Part shown: positions 1 through 8,468 of the stretch, in pieces
Position numbering within the stretch: the first letter of the stretch is position 1
Layout of the letters: each line of letters opens with the position of its first letter
From: Thermodesulfomicrobium sp. WS
GTDB lineage: Bacteria; Desulfobacterota; Desulfovibrionia; Desulfovibrionales; Desulfomicrobiaceae
NCBI RefSeq assembly: GCF_027925145.1
Contig: NZ_AP027130.1
Coordinates: 1,488,001-1,552,000, forward strand
DNA length: 64,000 bases
Direction of reading: 5' to 3'
The notes under the pieces: generated by a model
Told to the model about the DNA's origin: nothing
The model's database searches: none
The model's input: only the letters and a program-made list of their open reading frames with translations
Program-made: the position numbers and the translations under genes

Positions 1-1641
1 GGTATCGGCATGACCCAAGAGGAGGTCATCACCAACATCGGCACCATCGCCCATTCCGGGACCGCAGCATTTCTCGCCAAGGCCAAGGAAAGCGGCGCGG
101 ACGCCTCCACCCTCATCGGCCGCTTTGGGGTGGGCTTTTACTCGGTCTTCATGGTGGCAGAGCGCGTGGTCCTGCGCACCCGTTCGGCTACGCCCAATGC
201 CAAGCCCGTGGAATGGATTTCCACCGGTCAGGGCTCCTACTCCATCCGCGAACTCGATGAGGCCCTGCCCCGTGGCACCTCCATCCACATCCACCTCAAG
301 GAAGACGCCGCCGAGTTCGCAAACAAAGACCGCCTGGCAGCCATCATCAAAAAGCACTCCAATTTCGTCTCGTTTCCGGTGTATGTGGATGGCGAGAAGG
401 TGAATACCGTACCGGCCCTGTGGCGGGAAAACAAGTTTTCCATCACCAAGGAACAGTATAGCGAATTTTATCGCTTCCTCACCCTGGATTCCGAAGACCC
501 GACACATACCATTCACATCAATGTCGATGCGCCGGTGCAGTTTTCGGCGCTCCTCTTCATCCCGCCCAAGACCATGGATGTGTTCGGCATCGAGCGCGAC
601 GCCCACGGCCTGGATCTCTACGTGCGCCGTGTGCTCATTCAATCCAAGAACAAAGACCTCATCCCCGAATATCTCGGGTTCGTGCGTGGCGTGGTGGACA
701 CCGAAGACTTGCCCCTCAACATCTCCCGCGAGACCTTGCAGGAGAACCGTGTCATTCGCAAAATCGCCCAGACCATCACCAAACAGGTCCTCGGGGAACT
801 GCACAAGTTCGCCCAAGACCAGGAACGGTACGCTGCTTTTTGGAAAGAGCACAGCAAGCGCTTCAAAATGGGCTATGCAGACTTCGCCAATCAGGAGGCC
901 TTTGCGGAGCTCCTGCGTTTCCACTCCTCGGCGGCTTCCGACCCCGATGCCCTGGTTTCTCTGGAAGAATACGTGGGCCGCATGCAGGAAGGCCAAAAGG
1001 CCATCTACTATATCTCCGGCCCATCCCGGGAAGCCATTGAAAAGAACCCCCACGTGGAGATCTTCCGCACCAAGGGGGTCGAATTGCTCTACCTCTTCGA
1101 CCCTATCGACGAGTTCGTCATGGAGGCCGTGCGTCGTTACCGGGACTTCCCTCTCGAGGCCGCGGAAAACGCGGATCTCCGCAAATTGGAAAACCTCCCC
1201 GATACGACCCCCGACGACGCGGCGGCCGCCACTGCTTCGGCACAAGCGGAAGACATGGAGGCCTTGCTGACGGTCATGCGCCGTGTCCTCAAAGACCGAG
1301 TGACCGAGGTGCGCGCATCCAAGCGCCTCAGCCACAGCCCTGCCTGCTTGGTGAGTCCCGATGGATCCACCTCGCAGATGCACCGCATCATGCAGATTTT
1401 GGCCAAGGATACCTCCATTCCGCAAAAAGTCCTGGAGGTGAACCCCAAACACCCATTGGTGCACAATCTGCAGAAGATGGCCCAGCACAGCCCGGACGAC
1501 CCCTTCTTGGCCATGGCGGTGGAAGGCATCTTCGAGGCGGCCCTGCTCCAGGACGGCTACCTGGCGGATCCGCACTCTTTGGTGGAGCGGACGTACCGGC
1601 TCCTGGAAGAGGCCAGCGCCTGGCATGCGCCCAAGGAGTAA
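1..1641 (+). CDS. htpG: HtpG (Hsp90) chaperone, 5' end outside window
   Basis: Cytosolic ATP-dependent chaperone of the Hsp90 family. The reading frame is open from base 1, so the true start and roughly the first 80-90 residues (first part of the ATP-binding domain) lie upstream of the window. Visible family signatures are GIGMT and the ATP-lid region (GTIAHSG), then GRFGVGFYSVFMV near the start. The middle domain follows (SRETLQENRVI), then the C-terminal dimerisation domain. The 546 residues seen plus the missing part match the usual length of about 630. An alanine-rich linker near residues 400-410 separates the middle and C-terminal domains. The next gene starts about 100 bases downstream with its own ribosome-binding site. 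Confidence 0.97.
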   Translation, partial: GIGMTQEEVITNIGTIAHSGTAAFLAKAKESGADASTLIGRFGVGFYSVFMVAERVVLRTRSATPNAKPVEWISTGQGSYSIRELDEALPRGTSIHIHLKEDAAEFANKDRLAAIIKKHSNFVSFPVYVDGEKVNTVPALWRENKFSITKEQYSEFYRFLTLDSEDPTHTIHINVDAPVQFSALLFIPPKTMDVFGIERDAHGLDLYVRRVLIQSKNKDLIPEYLGFVRGVVDTEDLPLNISRETLQENRVIRKIAQTITKQVLGELHKFAQDQERYAAFWKEHSKRFKMGYADFANQEAFAELLRFHSSAASDPDALVSLEEYVGRMQEGQKAIYYISGPSREAIEKNPHVEIFRTKGVELLYLFDPIDEFVMEAVRRYRDFPLEAAENADLRKLENLPDTTPDDAAAATASAQAEDMEALLTVMRRVLKDRVTEVRASKRLSHSPACLVSPDGSTSQMHRIMQILAKDTSIPQKVLEVNPKHPLVHNLQKMAQHSPDDPFLAMAVEGIFEAALLQDGYLADPHSLVERTYRLLEEASAWHAPKE

Positions 1642-1739
1642 TATCAAGGAGTTCTATAGAGAAAAGTTCTTTGCATTGACACACCTAAGGTTCCTCGCTA
1701 GCCCGAGGTCTCTGGCATCATCAATTTGAGGAGGTCTTC

Positions 1740-2045
1740 ATGTTTGCACTGAGCAAGGCCGCAAAGGAGCAGTTGGATATGCACTTTGCGGGAAAGGATG
1801 TATCCCCCATCCGCGTCTATATCGCCGCTGGCTGAGGGGGGCCGCGGTTGGCCCTCGCTCTGGATGAGCGAAAAGACGGCGATACGGTCCTGGATGTGGA
1901 TGGCTATACGTTTCTGGTCGAAACGAACCTGCTTCAGGAAGTGGCTCCCATTCGCGTGGATTTCAACCACCACTATGGCTTCAATGTGCAGTCGCGCCTG
2001 AAAGTCACCAGTTCGGGCTGCAGTTCCTGCTCTTCCTGCGGGTAG
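1740..2045 (+). CDS. HesB/IscA-like selenoprotein (TGA-encoded Sec at codon 32)
   Basis: A small (101 codons plus stop) HesB/IscA-like protein. ATG at 1740 follows a strong GAGGAGG site. Codon 32 is TGA (1833-1835), and the same frame continues to TAG at 2043-2045. Upstream residues read IRVYIAAG and downstream GGPRLALALDERKDGD, which is the continuous IscA/HesB fold, so TGA must be read through. Known HesB-like selenoproteins have Sec exactly here (AAGUGGPRLAL) and end in a Cys-rich tail; this one ends SGCSSCSSCG. Its function is probably iron-sulfur or redox related, but that is unproven for the family. Automatic annotation would split it or call it a pseudogene. The selenium-metabolism protein YedF is also in this window. 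Confidence 0.85.
1836..1870 (+). promoter_or_regulatory. candidate bacterial SECIS element
   Basis: Just after the in-frame TGA is a hairpin with stem CGCTC (1856-1860) / GAGCG (1866-1870) and loop TGGAT (1861-1865). The loop lies about 28 bases downstream of the TGA and has G at loop position 2. This fits the usual bacterial SECIS spacing (loop 16-37 nt after UGA, with G in the first two loop positions). A second nested GC-rich stem (GGCC 1840-1843 / GGCC 1850-1853, loop GCGGTT) lies between. The stems are read by eye; no folding was run. Confidence 0.55.
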
Positions 2046-2070
2046 CAGTCCCGATCACCGACGAGAGCAG

Positions 2071-2100
2071 AGCCTGGGGGAAACCCTGGGCTTTTTTGTT
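2071..2100 (+). terminator. Rho-independent terminator after the HesB-like selenoprotein gene
   Basis: The stem AGCCTGGGG pairs with CCCTGGGCT (with G-U pairs) around a short A-rich loop and is followed directly by TTTTTTG. It lies 25 bases after the stop codon and separates the selenoprotein gene from the next gene. Confidence 0.8.
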
Positions 2101-2176
2101 TGGGGCGGTGTTTTTGACTTCCCCTGTCCGCGTGGGTACACCAAAAACCTCGTCTCTTCCCACCTGAGAGGTTCTT

Positions 2177-3748
2177 ATGGAGCGCAAGAAACTGCCCATC
2201 GGCATCCAGACCTTTGCCAAGATCTGCCAGGAAAACTGCTATTACGTGGACAAAACGCCGTTCGTGGCGCGTCTGGCCGAGGACGGCGGCTACTACTTCC
2301 TCTCCCGGCCGCGGCGCTTCGGCAAATCCCTGTTCCTCGACACCTTGGCTGAAGCATTTGCCGGCAACCGCGCGCTTTTTACCGGACTGTATCTCGAGAA
2401 TCACTGGAATTGGGAGAATCACCATCCAGTAATTCGGCTTTCCTTCGCCGAAGGGCGGCTGCAGCAGGAAGCCCAGTTGGAAGAACACATCCACGAGACC
2501 CTGACGGAAAATGCGGAGCGCCTCGGGGTGTCCATCGATCCTGCGCCCAAAGACGTCCACCTGCGCTTCGGTCAGCTCATCACCCGTGCAGCGGAGAAGC
2601 ACAAGCGCCAGGCCGTGGTGCTCATTGACGAGTACGACAAACCCATCCTCGATAACCTCACCGATCCGGACACGGCGCGGGCCATGCGCGAGGGCCTGCG
2701 CAACATCTATTCCGTGCTCAAGGGCCGGGATGCAGATCTGCGCTTCGTGTTTCTCACCGGGGTGTCCAAGTTCAGCAAGGTGAGTCTCTTTTCCGGGCTC
2801 AACAACCTCAACGACATCACCGTGGATGAGCGCTACGCCACCATCTGCGGCTATACCGAAGCAGATCTGGATGCGGTCTTCGGCCCGGAGTTTACCGCTG
2901 CCGCCAAGGAAGGCCGCGCGCTCGATCGCGATGCCGTGCGTGCCTGGTACAACGGCTACCGCTGGGGAAGCGGGGAAAGCGTCTACAATCCTTTCGACGT
3001 GCTGCTCCTTCTCGATAAGCGAGAATTTCGCGCCTGGTGGTTCGAGACCGCCACGCCTACGTTTCTCGTGGAGTGGCTCATGCGCCATCAGTTCTTCACC
3101 CCGCGTCTGGAGCGCCTGTACGCCGACGACGCCCTGCTTTCGGCCTTTGACGTGGAGGCCATCGCCCCCGAGGCCCTGCTTTGGCAGACGGGCTACGTCA
3201 CCATCACCCGCGTGCACCGCAGCGAAGACGGGGTGGAGTACGAGCTGGGTCTTCCCAACCGCGAGGTGCGCATGGCCCTCAACCGCGCCCTGGTGCGGGG
3301 CTTGGTGCCCGAGCTCCCGCATGCCCCGAATTTTGCCCTCACCACCATGCTCAAGGAGGGCGACGCCCACGGCCTGGGTGAGCACATGCGCAGCCTCTTT
3401 GCCGGCATCCCCGCAGACTGGTACCGCAAAAACCCCATGGCCCGGTACGAAGGTTATTTCGCCAGCGTGTTCTATAGCCACCTGGCGGGCCTTGGGGTGA
3501 TGACCATCCCGGAGCGCGTCTGCACCCCGGGGCGCTTGGACCTGGTGGTCATCGCCGGGGCAGTGGTGTGGATCTTCGAGTTCAAGGTCATCGACGGCGA
3601 CACCCCCACGGGCGAGGCCCTGCGGCAGATCCAGGCAAAGGGCTACGCCGCGGCCTACCGGGGCAAGGCGGCAGTAGCGCGGGTCGTGGAAGTGGGGGTG
3701 GAATTCAGCACGGCCAAGCGCCAGATCGTGGGCTGGGAGGTGGCATAA
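2177..3748 (+). CDS. AAA-ATPase-like / PD-(D/E)XK nuclease-like protein
   Basis: A 523-residue protein of the family with an N-terminal AAA-ATPase-like domain and a C-terminal PD-(D/E)XK nuclease-like domain. The N-terminus has the family's opening (PIGIQTF, then YYVDKT), a degenerate Walker A (SRPRRFGKSLFL, residues about 43-54) and a Walker B, VVLIDEYDKPI, near residue 150. The C-terminus has GRLDLVV followed by WIFEFK, the nuclease-fold D...ExK core, near residues 455-472. Start ATG 2177 follows AGAGG. The family is often multicopy and patchily distributed, sometimes near mobile DNA, but no transposase is visible here. Its biological role is not established. Confidence 0.85.
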   Translation: MERKKLPIGIQTFAKICQENCYYVDKTPFVARLAEDGGYYFLSRPRRFGKSLFLDTLAEAFAGNRALFTGLYLENHWNWENHHPVIRLSFAEGRLQQEAQLEEHIHETLTENAERLGVSIDPAPKDVHLRFGQLITRAAEKHKRQAVVLIDEYDKPILDNLTDPDTARAMREGLRNIYSVLKGRDADLRFVFLTGVSKFSKVSLFSGLNNLNDITVDERYATICGYTEADLDAVFGPEFTAAAKEGRALDRDAVRAWYNGYRWGSGESVYNPFDVLLLLDKREFRAWWFETATPTFLVEWLMRHQFFTPRLERLYADDALLSAFDVEAIAPEALLWQTGYVTITRVHRSEDGVEYELGLPNREVRMALNRALVRGLVPELPHAPNFALTTMLKEGDAHGLGEHMRSLFAGIPADWYRKNPMARYEGYFASVFYSHLAGLGVMTIPERVCTPGRLDLVVIAGAVVWIFEFKVIDGDTPTGEALRQIQAKGYAAAYRGKAAVARVVEVGVEFSTAKRQIVGWEVA

Positions 3749-3907
3749 CGCGCCTCTTGGAGGGGGTGATGTCCTCTTGGTTGATGCCGCGACTGTCTGG
3801 CGCAACCTGGGCGGCGCGCCCCCCAAGACGAGGTGCCCTGGTTGCGGCTTGGCGGCATGTATTGTTCTCTCGGACCGCACTGGGTGACAACCAGAGTGCT
3901 CTCGCGT

Positions 3908-5566
3908 ATGTCCCCGGTCCGGGAGGAGCCATTGCGTCGACCAAGCCTATGCCTTCTGGTGGTGCTGACTCTCCTGGCCTCGGTGTGTTGGGGCGAGGAG
4001 AACGTGCGGCTTTTTTTCCACAAAACCGCTGCGGGCAAGGCCCCAGAGGGGCCCAAGCACGTGGTGCGGGAAGGGGAATGGCTCTACAAAATCCTTGAGG
4101 ACGCCGGCTTTTCCCGGGAAGAATTCCCTCAAGTGATTCCCAAGGTGCGGGCCATGAACCCGCATGTGGCGGACTTCAACCACCTGCGCGCCGGCCAGGT
4201 GCTCTATCTCCCGCGGGCCCCAAAGGCCGGCAAGGCATCTGCCTCGCACCGCCCGCCGGTCTCCCCTTCCGCCCCACCGACGCTGCTGCGCAAGGAATAC
4301 GTGGTGCAGCCAGGGGAGACCCTGACCCAGATCTTGCGGCGGGAAACCGGCGCCACGGATGCCGAACTTTACGCGCGGCTCTTTGATGTGGTGCGGCAAT
4401 ACAACCCGCACATCCACAACCTCGACGCCCTGCGCCCCGGCGACCGCTTGGAACTCCCCGCCGGAACCCCTTGGCGGAGCGACGCCGAAGGCAACGCTTC
4501 CTCTACCAGTGCCGAAGACACATCCCCCAACGAAGACGCCCCCTTGGGTGCGGGAGAAAATGCCACGCAAGAAGTCGGCGTCGCCCAGGGCGGCACGGGG
4601 GGAAACGGCACGGGTCTTGCCCCCGCAGGAGGACTGGCCGTGCCCGCAAGCGGTGATGCCCCTCAAAGCACCATCGAGAGAAGCGGATCCGAACCTGCGC
4701 AACCCGCTGTCTCGGTATCGCCGCTGCGTTCTTGGGAACAGGGACGAGCGCAGGCCCGCCAGCTTCTCCAAGGTTTGGGTTTGACCTTGATCCCAGGAGA
4801 AGAGGCCCTTTTTCCCTTGGAAGACGGCAGTTGGTTTGCCGTCAATCTGCGCGAAACTCCGGCCCTTTCCACGCCGTGGGGGGCGCGCATGCTCCTCCTG
4901 GATGCCCCCAAGCCCGCCTCGTGGATGGAGAGTGCCCGAGCCGCAGGCTTTGTCCCCATCATGGTGCCTGCGGACTGGCAACTGCGCCCGGTGCTCCAGG
5001 CGCTGGCAGGCGCGTTCCCCCAGCAGGTACATTTGTGGCCCCAAGGCCGCAATCTGGTGCTGCCGCGCCAGGGCATGAGCATCAATCTCAGGGCCGCACT
5101 CGTGGCGGTCCTGGAGGGCGGGCGCACGGTAGCCCTATGGACCCAGGACCAAAACGCCCCGCCGCTTCCGCAAGGGGTGCGGGAAATTTTGGCTGCTGCG
5201 CAGGTGACGCTTCTGGAAACTGACGCCAGCGGCACACCCTTTGCCCCGCCAGCGCTGCCCGGGGCGGCCATGCTCCTTCCTGCGGCCAACGCCGCCTGGC
5301 TCCACAAGCAGCTCGACGCACGTTTTCCCGAGATCCGCCCGCTGACCTCGCCGGGGCAGATCTTGGCCTTCTTGCGGCATGGGAAGCACCTGGTTTCCAA
5401 ACATATCACCCTTTCCTGGGTGCGCGGCGCCAACGAGCTTTCCATCCAAATCCCTGCATGGCTCATCGATGGCGAGCCTCCCATCGCCCTCCTGGAAGAC
5501 CCTCTGCCGGCCACAGTAGCCTTGCTTGCCCAAAACGGCTACCAATGCGCCCGCATGGAACGCTGA
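3908..5566 (+). CDS. secreted LysM-domain protein
   Basis: Exported protein of about 552 residues. From ATG 3908 it begins with basic residues and a hydrophobic stretch (LCLLVVLTLLASVCWGEE), a typical signal peptide. The frame is open further upstream to 3833, but the upstream starts would bury the signal. Two LysM-like modules follow: one reading VVREGEWLYKILEDAG ... LRAGQVLYLPR, the other YVVQPGETLTQILRRETG ... LRPGDRLELP. A low-complexity Ser/Thr/Gly/Pro linker leads to a C-terminal domain of about 280 residues that I do not recognise. LysM implies peptidoglycan binding in the periplasm. It lies 14 bases upstream of the next gene and is probably co-transcribed with it. Confidence 0.8.
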   Translation: MSPVREEPLRRPSLCLLVVLTLLASVCWGEENVRLFFHKTAAGKAPEGPKHVVREGEWLYKILEDAGFSREEFPQVIPKVRAMNPHVADFNHLRAGQVLYLPRAPKAGKASASHRPPVSPSAPPTLLRKEYVVQPGETLTQILRRETGATDAELYARLFDVVRQYNPHIHNLDALRPGDRLELPAGTPWRSDAEGNASSTSAEDTSPNEDAPLGAGENATQEVGVAQGGTGGNGTGLAPAGGLAVPASGDAPQSTIERSGSEPAQPAVSVSPLRSWEQGRAQARQLLQGLGLTLIPGEEALFPLEDGSWFAVNLRETPALSTPWGARMLLLDAPKPASWMESARAAGFVPIMVPADWQLRPVLQALAGAFPQQVHLWPQGRNLVLPRQGMSINLRAALVAVLEGGRTVALWTQDQNAPPLPQGVREILAAAQVTLLETDASGTPFAPPALPGAAMLLPAANAAWLHKQLDARFPEIRPLTSPGQILAFLRHGKHLVSKHITLSWVRGANELSIQIPAWLIDGEPPIALLEDPLPATVALLAQNGYQCARMER

Positions 5567-5580
5567 CAGGAGGAGGCCGC

Positions 5581-5922
5581 ATGCGTGCGGAATTTCGGGT
5601 GTATGGGCACATCGCTGGGGCGCCGAAACCTGTCCTCGATCGCATCGCGCAGATGTTGGCCGGGTACGAAGTCACCTTCCAAGCCGATGGAAGCCTCGAC
5701 TTTGTCCACGAAGGCCTGTGGCGGGACGCGGAGGCCGACCTTCACGCAATCCATGAAGTCTTGGGCGCTGCAGGTCGCGGGGTGGTGGATGTCATCGACC
5801 ACGCCGAGTGGCGGATGACCCGGTACTTCTTGGAAAATGGCGGCATTCGGGCCGTGCCCATCCATCTCGATCACGCCCTGGACACCGCCTACCGCAGCGA
5901 AAAAGGAGTGGATCATGCATGA
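5581..5922 (+). CDS. conserved-looking hypothetical protein upstream of hypA
   Basis: A 113-residue soluble protein I do not recognise. ATG 5581 is chosen because AGGAGGAGG precedes it by 5-6 bases. The frame is open upstream, but only inside the preceding gene. The sequence is mixed alpha/beta with no signal or membrane segment. Its stop overlaps the hypA start by 8 bases (ATGCATGA), so it is translationally coupled to hypA. A role in hydrogenase or nickel metabolism is suggested by position only. Confidence 0.7.
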   Translation: MRAEFRVYGHIAGAPKPVLDRIAQMLAGYEVTFQADGSLDFVHEGLWRDAEADLHAIHEVLGAAGRGVVDVIDHAEWRMTRYFLENGGIRAVPIHLDHALDTAYRSEKGVDHA

Positions 5923-6268
5923 ACTATCCTTGGTGGAGGGCATCCTCGCCATCGTGCGCGAAGAAATGGCCAAGCACGGCCTCAAGCGCCTTATCCGGGT
6001 ACGGGTCAAACACGGGGAGCTTTCCGCAGTGGTGCCTGAAGCCTTGGAGACGGCCTTTGAGGTCCTGACCGTGGGCACCGATCTCGCCGGGGCCTGCTTG
6101 GAACCGGAGATGGTCCCCCTGCGGGTACGTTGCCGCCAGTGCGGCGAGGAGTTTTCTCCATCGGAGAACGAACGCTTCTTGATGCCCTGTCCGGCCTGTG
6201 GCACGGAGCTCGGCCACCATGTCCTTTCTGGAAGGGAACTCTACATCGACCACATCGAGGCCGAATAG
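5915..6268 (+). CDS. hypA: hydrogenase nickel-insertion accessory protein HypA
   Basis: HypA delivers nickel to the [NiFe]-hydrogenase large subunit together with HypB. The 117-residue product starts with the essential MHELS (His2 and Glu3 take part in nickel binding). It carries the zinc site as two CxxC pairs, CRQC and CPAC, in the C-terminal half, and the usual ending with LYIDHIE. An upstream in-frame start exists, but MHEL is required for function, so 5915 is chosen. The gene overlaps the preceding one by 8 bases and hypB starts 36 bases downstream. Confidence 0.95.
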   Translation: MHELSLVEGILAIVREEMAKHGLKRLIRVRVKHGELSAVVPEALETAFEVLTVGTDLAGACLEPEMVPLRVRCRQCGEEFSPSENERFLMPCPACGTELGHHVLSGRELYIDHIEAE

Positions 6269-6304
6269 TCCGGCCTGCAACCTGAATTGCAAGGAGAAGA
6301 GCCC

Positions 6305-6967
6305 ATGCAAGTGGAAGTCGCCCGCAATATCCTGGAAGCCAACGACGCCGGCGCCGAAGAGCTGCGCCGCATCTTCGCTCGTCATGGCCTGTTGGTGCTC
6401 AACCTCATGAGCTCCCCGGGATCGGGCAAGACCACCCTCCTCGAGCGCACACTTACGGATTTGCGCGGACAGTTGCGCTTTGGAGTCATCGAAGGCGATT
6501 GCCAGACGGAAAACGACGCCCGCAGGGTGGCCGCCACCGGCGCCCGGGCCGTGCAGATCAATACCCATGGCGGCTGCCACTTGGATAGCACCATGGTGCG
6601 CGAGGCCTGTGAGCAGCTCGGGCTGGACGACCTGGATATCCTCATCATCGAAAACGTGGGCAACTTGGTTTGCCCGGCGGAGTTTTCTTTGGGCGAGGAC
6701 GCCAAGGTGACCATCTTGAGTGTCACCGAAGGGGACGACAAGCCCGAAAAATATCCCTTCATCTTCTCCCAATCCCGGGTTATGCTCCTCAACAAGATCG
6801 ATCTCTTGCCCTACGTGCCCTTTGACCCCGCCCGGGCGAGCGCCTTTGCCCGCGCCGTCAACCCTGAGCTGGAGATCTTCGAGGTGGCGGCCCTTTCCGG
6901 CCAGGGCATGGACGTATGGTATGCGTGGCTGCGCAGGAGTCTGGAAGCCAAGCGGGCGGCACGCTAG
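6305..6967 (+). CDS. hypB: hydrogenase nickel-incorporation GTPase HypB
   Basis: HypB is the SIMIBI-class GTPase that supports nickel delivery in [NiFe]-hydrogenase maturation. The 220-residue protein has P-loop SSPGSGKTTLL (about residues 37-47), EGDCQTENDA (switch region), the metal-site neighbourhood NTHGGCHLDS, and NKIDLLPY as the G4 motif. It lacks the His-rich N-terminal nickel-storage stretch of some homologues. Start 6305 follows AAGGAGAAG at good spacing. With hypA it forms a two-gene maturation unit; hypC, D, E and F are not in this window. Confidence 0.95.
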   Translation: MQVEVARNILEANDAGAEELRRIFARHGLLVLNLMSSPGSGKTTLLERTLTDLRGQLRFGVIEGDCQTENDARRVAATGARAVQINTHGGCHLDSTMVREACEQLGLDDLDILIIENVGNLVCPAEFSLGEDAKVTILSVTEGDDKPEKYPFIFSQSRVMLLNKIDLLPYVPFDPARASAFARAVNPELEIFEVAALSGQGMDVWYAWLRRSLEAKRAAR

Positions 6968-7011
6968 ATCGCATGCGCTCCATTTTCGAGCATTCCTCAA
7001 AGGAGGACCCT

Positions 7012-7446
7012 ATGTTCCAAGTCAAGGACATCATGACGGAAGACGTGTTCACCCTCAAAGAAACCGATACCTTGAGTGCGGCCAAGGACCTCATGAGTTT
7101 GGCCCGCATCCGCCACATCCCCATTGTGAACGACGCCGGAAAATTCGTGGGTCTGGTGACCCACCGGGATATCCTGTCCGCTACGGTCTCCAAACTTGCA
7201 GGCATCGATTCCGCAACCCGAGAAGAGATCGAATCCCGCATCCCGGTGCGCGAGATCATGCAGCGGGAAGTGACCACCATCCGTGAAGACGCCCCGCTCA
7301 AAGAGGCGGCCACCATCCTGCTCCGGGGAAAGTTCGGCTGCCTGCCGGTGCTGCGGAAGGGCAAACTTTGCGGCATCATCACCGAGGCCGATTTCCTGCG
7401 CCTCACCATCCAGCTCCTCGAAGCCACGGACGTGGACGACGCCTAA
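7012..7446 (+). CDS. tandem CBS-domain protein
   Basis: A 144-residue protein made almost entirely of two CBS domains (a Bateman module), which usually bind adenosine nucleotides or similar ligands. The first runs from about residue 5 (VKDIMTEDVFTLKETDT) to the mid-60s, the second from about 82 (VREIMQREVTTIREDA) to the end. The motifs IVNDAGKFVGLVTHRDIL and GKLCGIITEADFL are typical CBS ends. Start 7012 follows AAAGGAGG. No catalytic domain is attached, so it is probably a regulatory adaptor with an unknown partner. It sits between hypB and the biotin operon on the same strand. Confidence 0.88.
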   Translation: MFQVKDIMTEDVFTLKETDTLSAAKDLMSLARIRHIPIVNDAGKFVGLVTHRDILSATVSKLAGIDSATREEIESRIPVREIMQREVTTIREDAPLKEAATILLRGKFGCLPVLRKGKLCGIITEADFLRLTIQLLEATDVDDA

Positions 7447-7490
7447 GAGGGGTTTGACACCATGGGGGATGGCTTCGTAGGCGAAGCGGC

Positions 7491-8468
7491 ATGCACGCCA
7501 TCCATCCCCGCATCCAATCCGCCCTGGAAACGGTGCTCGCCGGCGGCACAGTCTCGCCAGAGGCGGCGATGGAGATCGCTCTCCTGCCCGACTCCGAGAC
7601 CCCAGGCCTGCTGCTGGCGGCCCGCACCATCCGCCGGGCCTTTCTCGGTGCAGCCACGCACCACTGCGCCATCGTCAACGCCAAGAGCGGCCGCTGCTCG
7701 GAAAACTGCGCCTTTTGCGCCCAAAGCAGCCATTGGCCCACTGCGGTTTCGCAGTACGGCCTCTTGGATGAGGCCAGCCTCGTGGCGCGCGGTGAAGAAG
7801 CCGCCGCCTGGGGGGTGCGCTGCTTTTCCCTGGTGACCAGCGGTCTGCGCCTCTTACCCCGGGAGATGGAGACCGTGTGTCGGGTGGTGGAGGTCCTGCG
7901 CCGGCGCACGAACCTGGAAATCGCCGCCTCCTTGGGGCTGCTTTCCGAAGAGGACGCCCGCTGCCTGCGGCAGGCAGGGCTGGTGCGCTACCACCACAAC
8001 CTGGAGACCGCGGGCTCATTCTTTGCCCGCATTTGCTCCACCCATGATTACGCCGAAGACCTCGCCACTGTGGAGCGGGCCAAGGCCCATGGATTTTCCG
8101 TGTGCTGCGGCGGCATCCTCGGCCTTGGGGAAGGATGGGCCGAACGCATCGAGCTCGCCTGCACCCTGCGCGACCTCGAGGTGGACCGGGTCCCCCTCAA
8201 TTTCCTCACCCCCATCCCCAAGACCCCACTGGAGAACCAGCCCCTCCTTGCCCCGGCCGAGGCCCTCAAAAGTATCGCCCTCTTCCGCCTGCTTGTGCCC
8301 CGCGCCGGCATCACCATCGCCGGCGGACGCGGCCGCGTGCTCCAAGACTACCAGTCCTGGGCGCTTCTCGCCGGCGCCACCGGCTACATGCTCGGCAATT
8401 ACCTCACGACTCCGGGGCGGGATCTTGCCGCAGACCAAGCCATGCTGGAGGCCGGGACATGGATTTGA
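7491..8468 (+). CDS. bioB: biotin synthase BioB
   Basis: Radical-SAM enzyme that inserts sulfur into dethiobiotin, the last step of biotin synthesis. It has 325 residues. The radical-SAM cluster motif is CSENCAFC (Cys69, Cys73, Cys76), and the family's CAQSS follows directly. Other BioB features are YHHNLETA (about residues 170-177) and the C-terminal TIAGGRGR with the conserved arginine near the [2Fe-2S] site. The ribosome-binding site is weak. It is the first gene of the operon, and its stop overlaps the next start by 10 bases. I saw no clear BirA or BioR operator in the 44-base gap upstream. Confidence 0.95.
   Translation: MHAIHPRIQSALETVLAGGTVSPEAAMEIALLPDSETPGLLLAARTIRRAFLGAATHHCAIVNAKSGRCSENCAFCAQSSHWPTAVSQYGLLDEASLVARGEEAAAWGVRCFSLVTSGLRLLPREMETVCRVVEVLRRRTNLEIAASLGLLSEEDARCLRQAGLVRYHHNLETAGSFFARICSTHDYAEDLATVERAKAHGFSVCCGGILGLGEGWAERIELACTLRDLEVDRVPLNFLTPIPKTPLENQPLLAPAEALKSIALFRLLVPRAGITIAGGRGRVLQDYQSWALLAGATGYMLGNYLTTPGRDLAADQAMLEAGTWI

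Noticed and set aside
1676-1704. A sigma-70-like promoter (TTGACA at 1676-1681) before the selenoprotein gene
   Set aside because: The -35 is perfect but no acceptable -10 lies at the right spacing; too weak to list.
1848-2045. Separate small gene starting at an internal TTG after the TGA
   Set aside because: It is the second half of the HesB-like frame that is open from ATG 1740 apart from the TGA at codon 32, and it lacks a ribosome-binding site of its own.
7454-7490. Promoter (TTGACA at 7454) or operator before bioB
   Set aside because: No matching -10 and no palindrome resembling a BirA or BioR site were found in the short gap.
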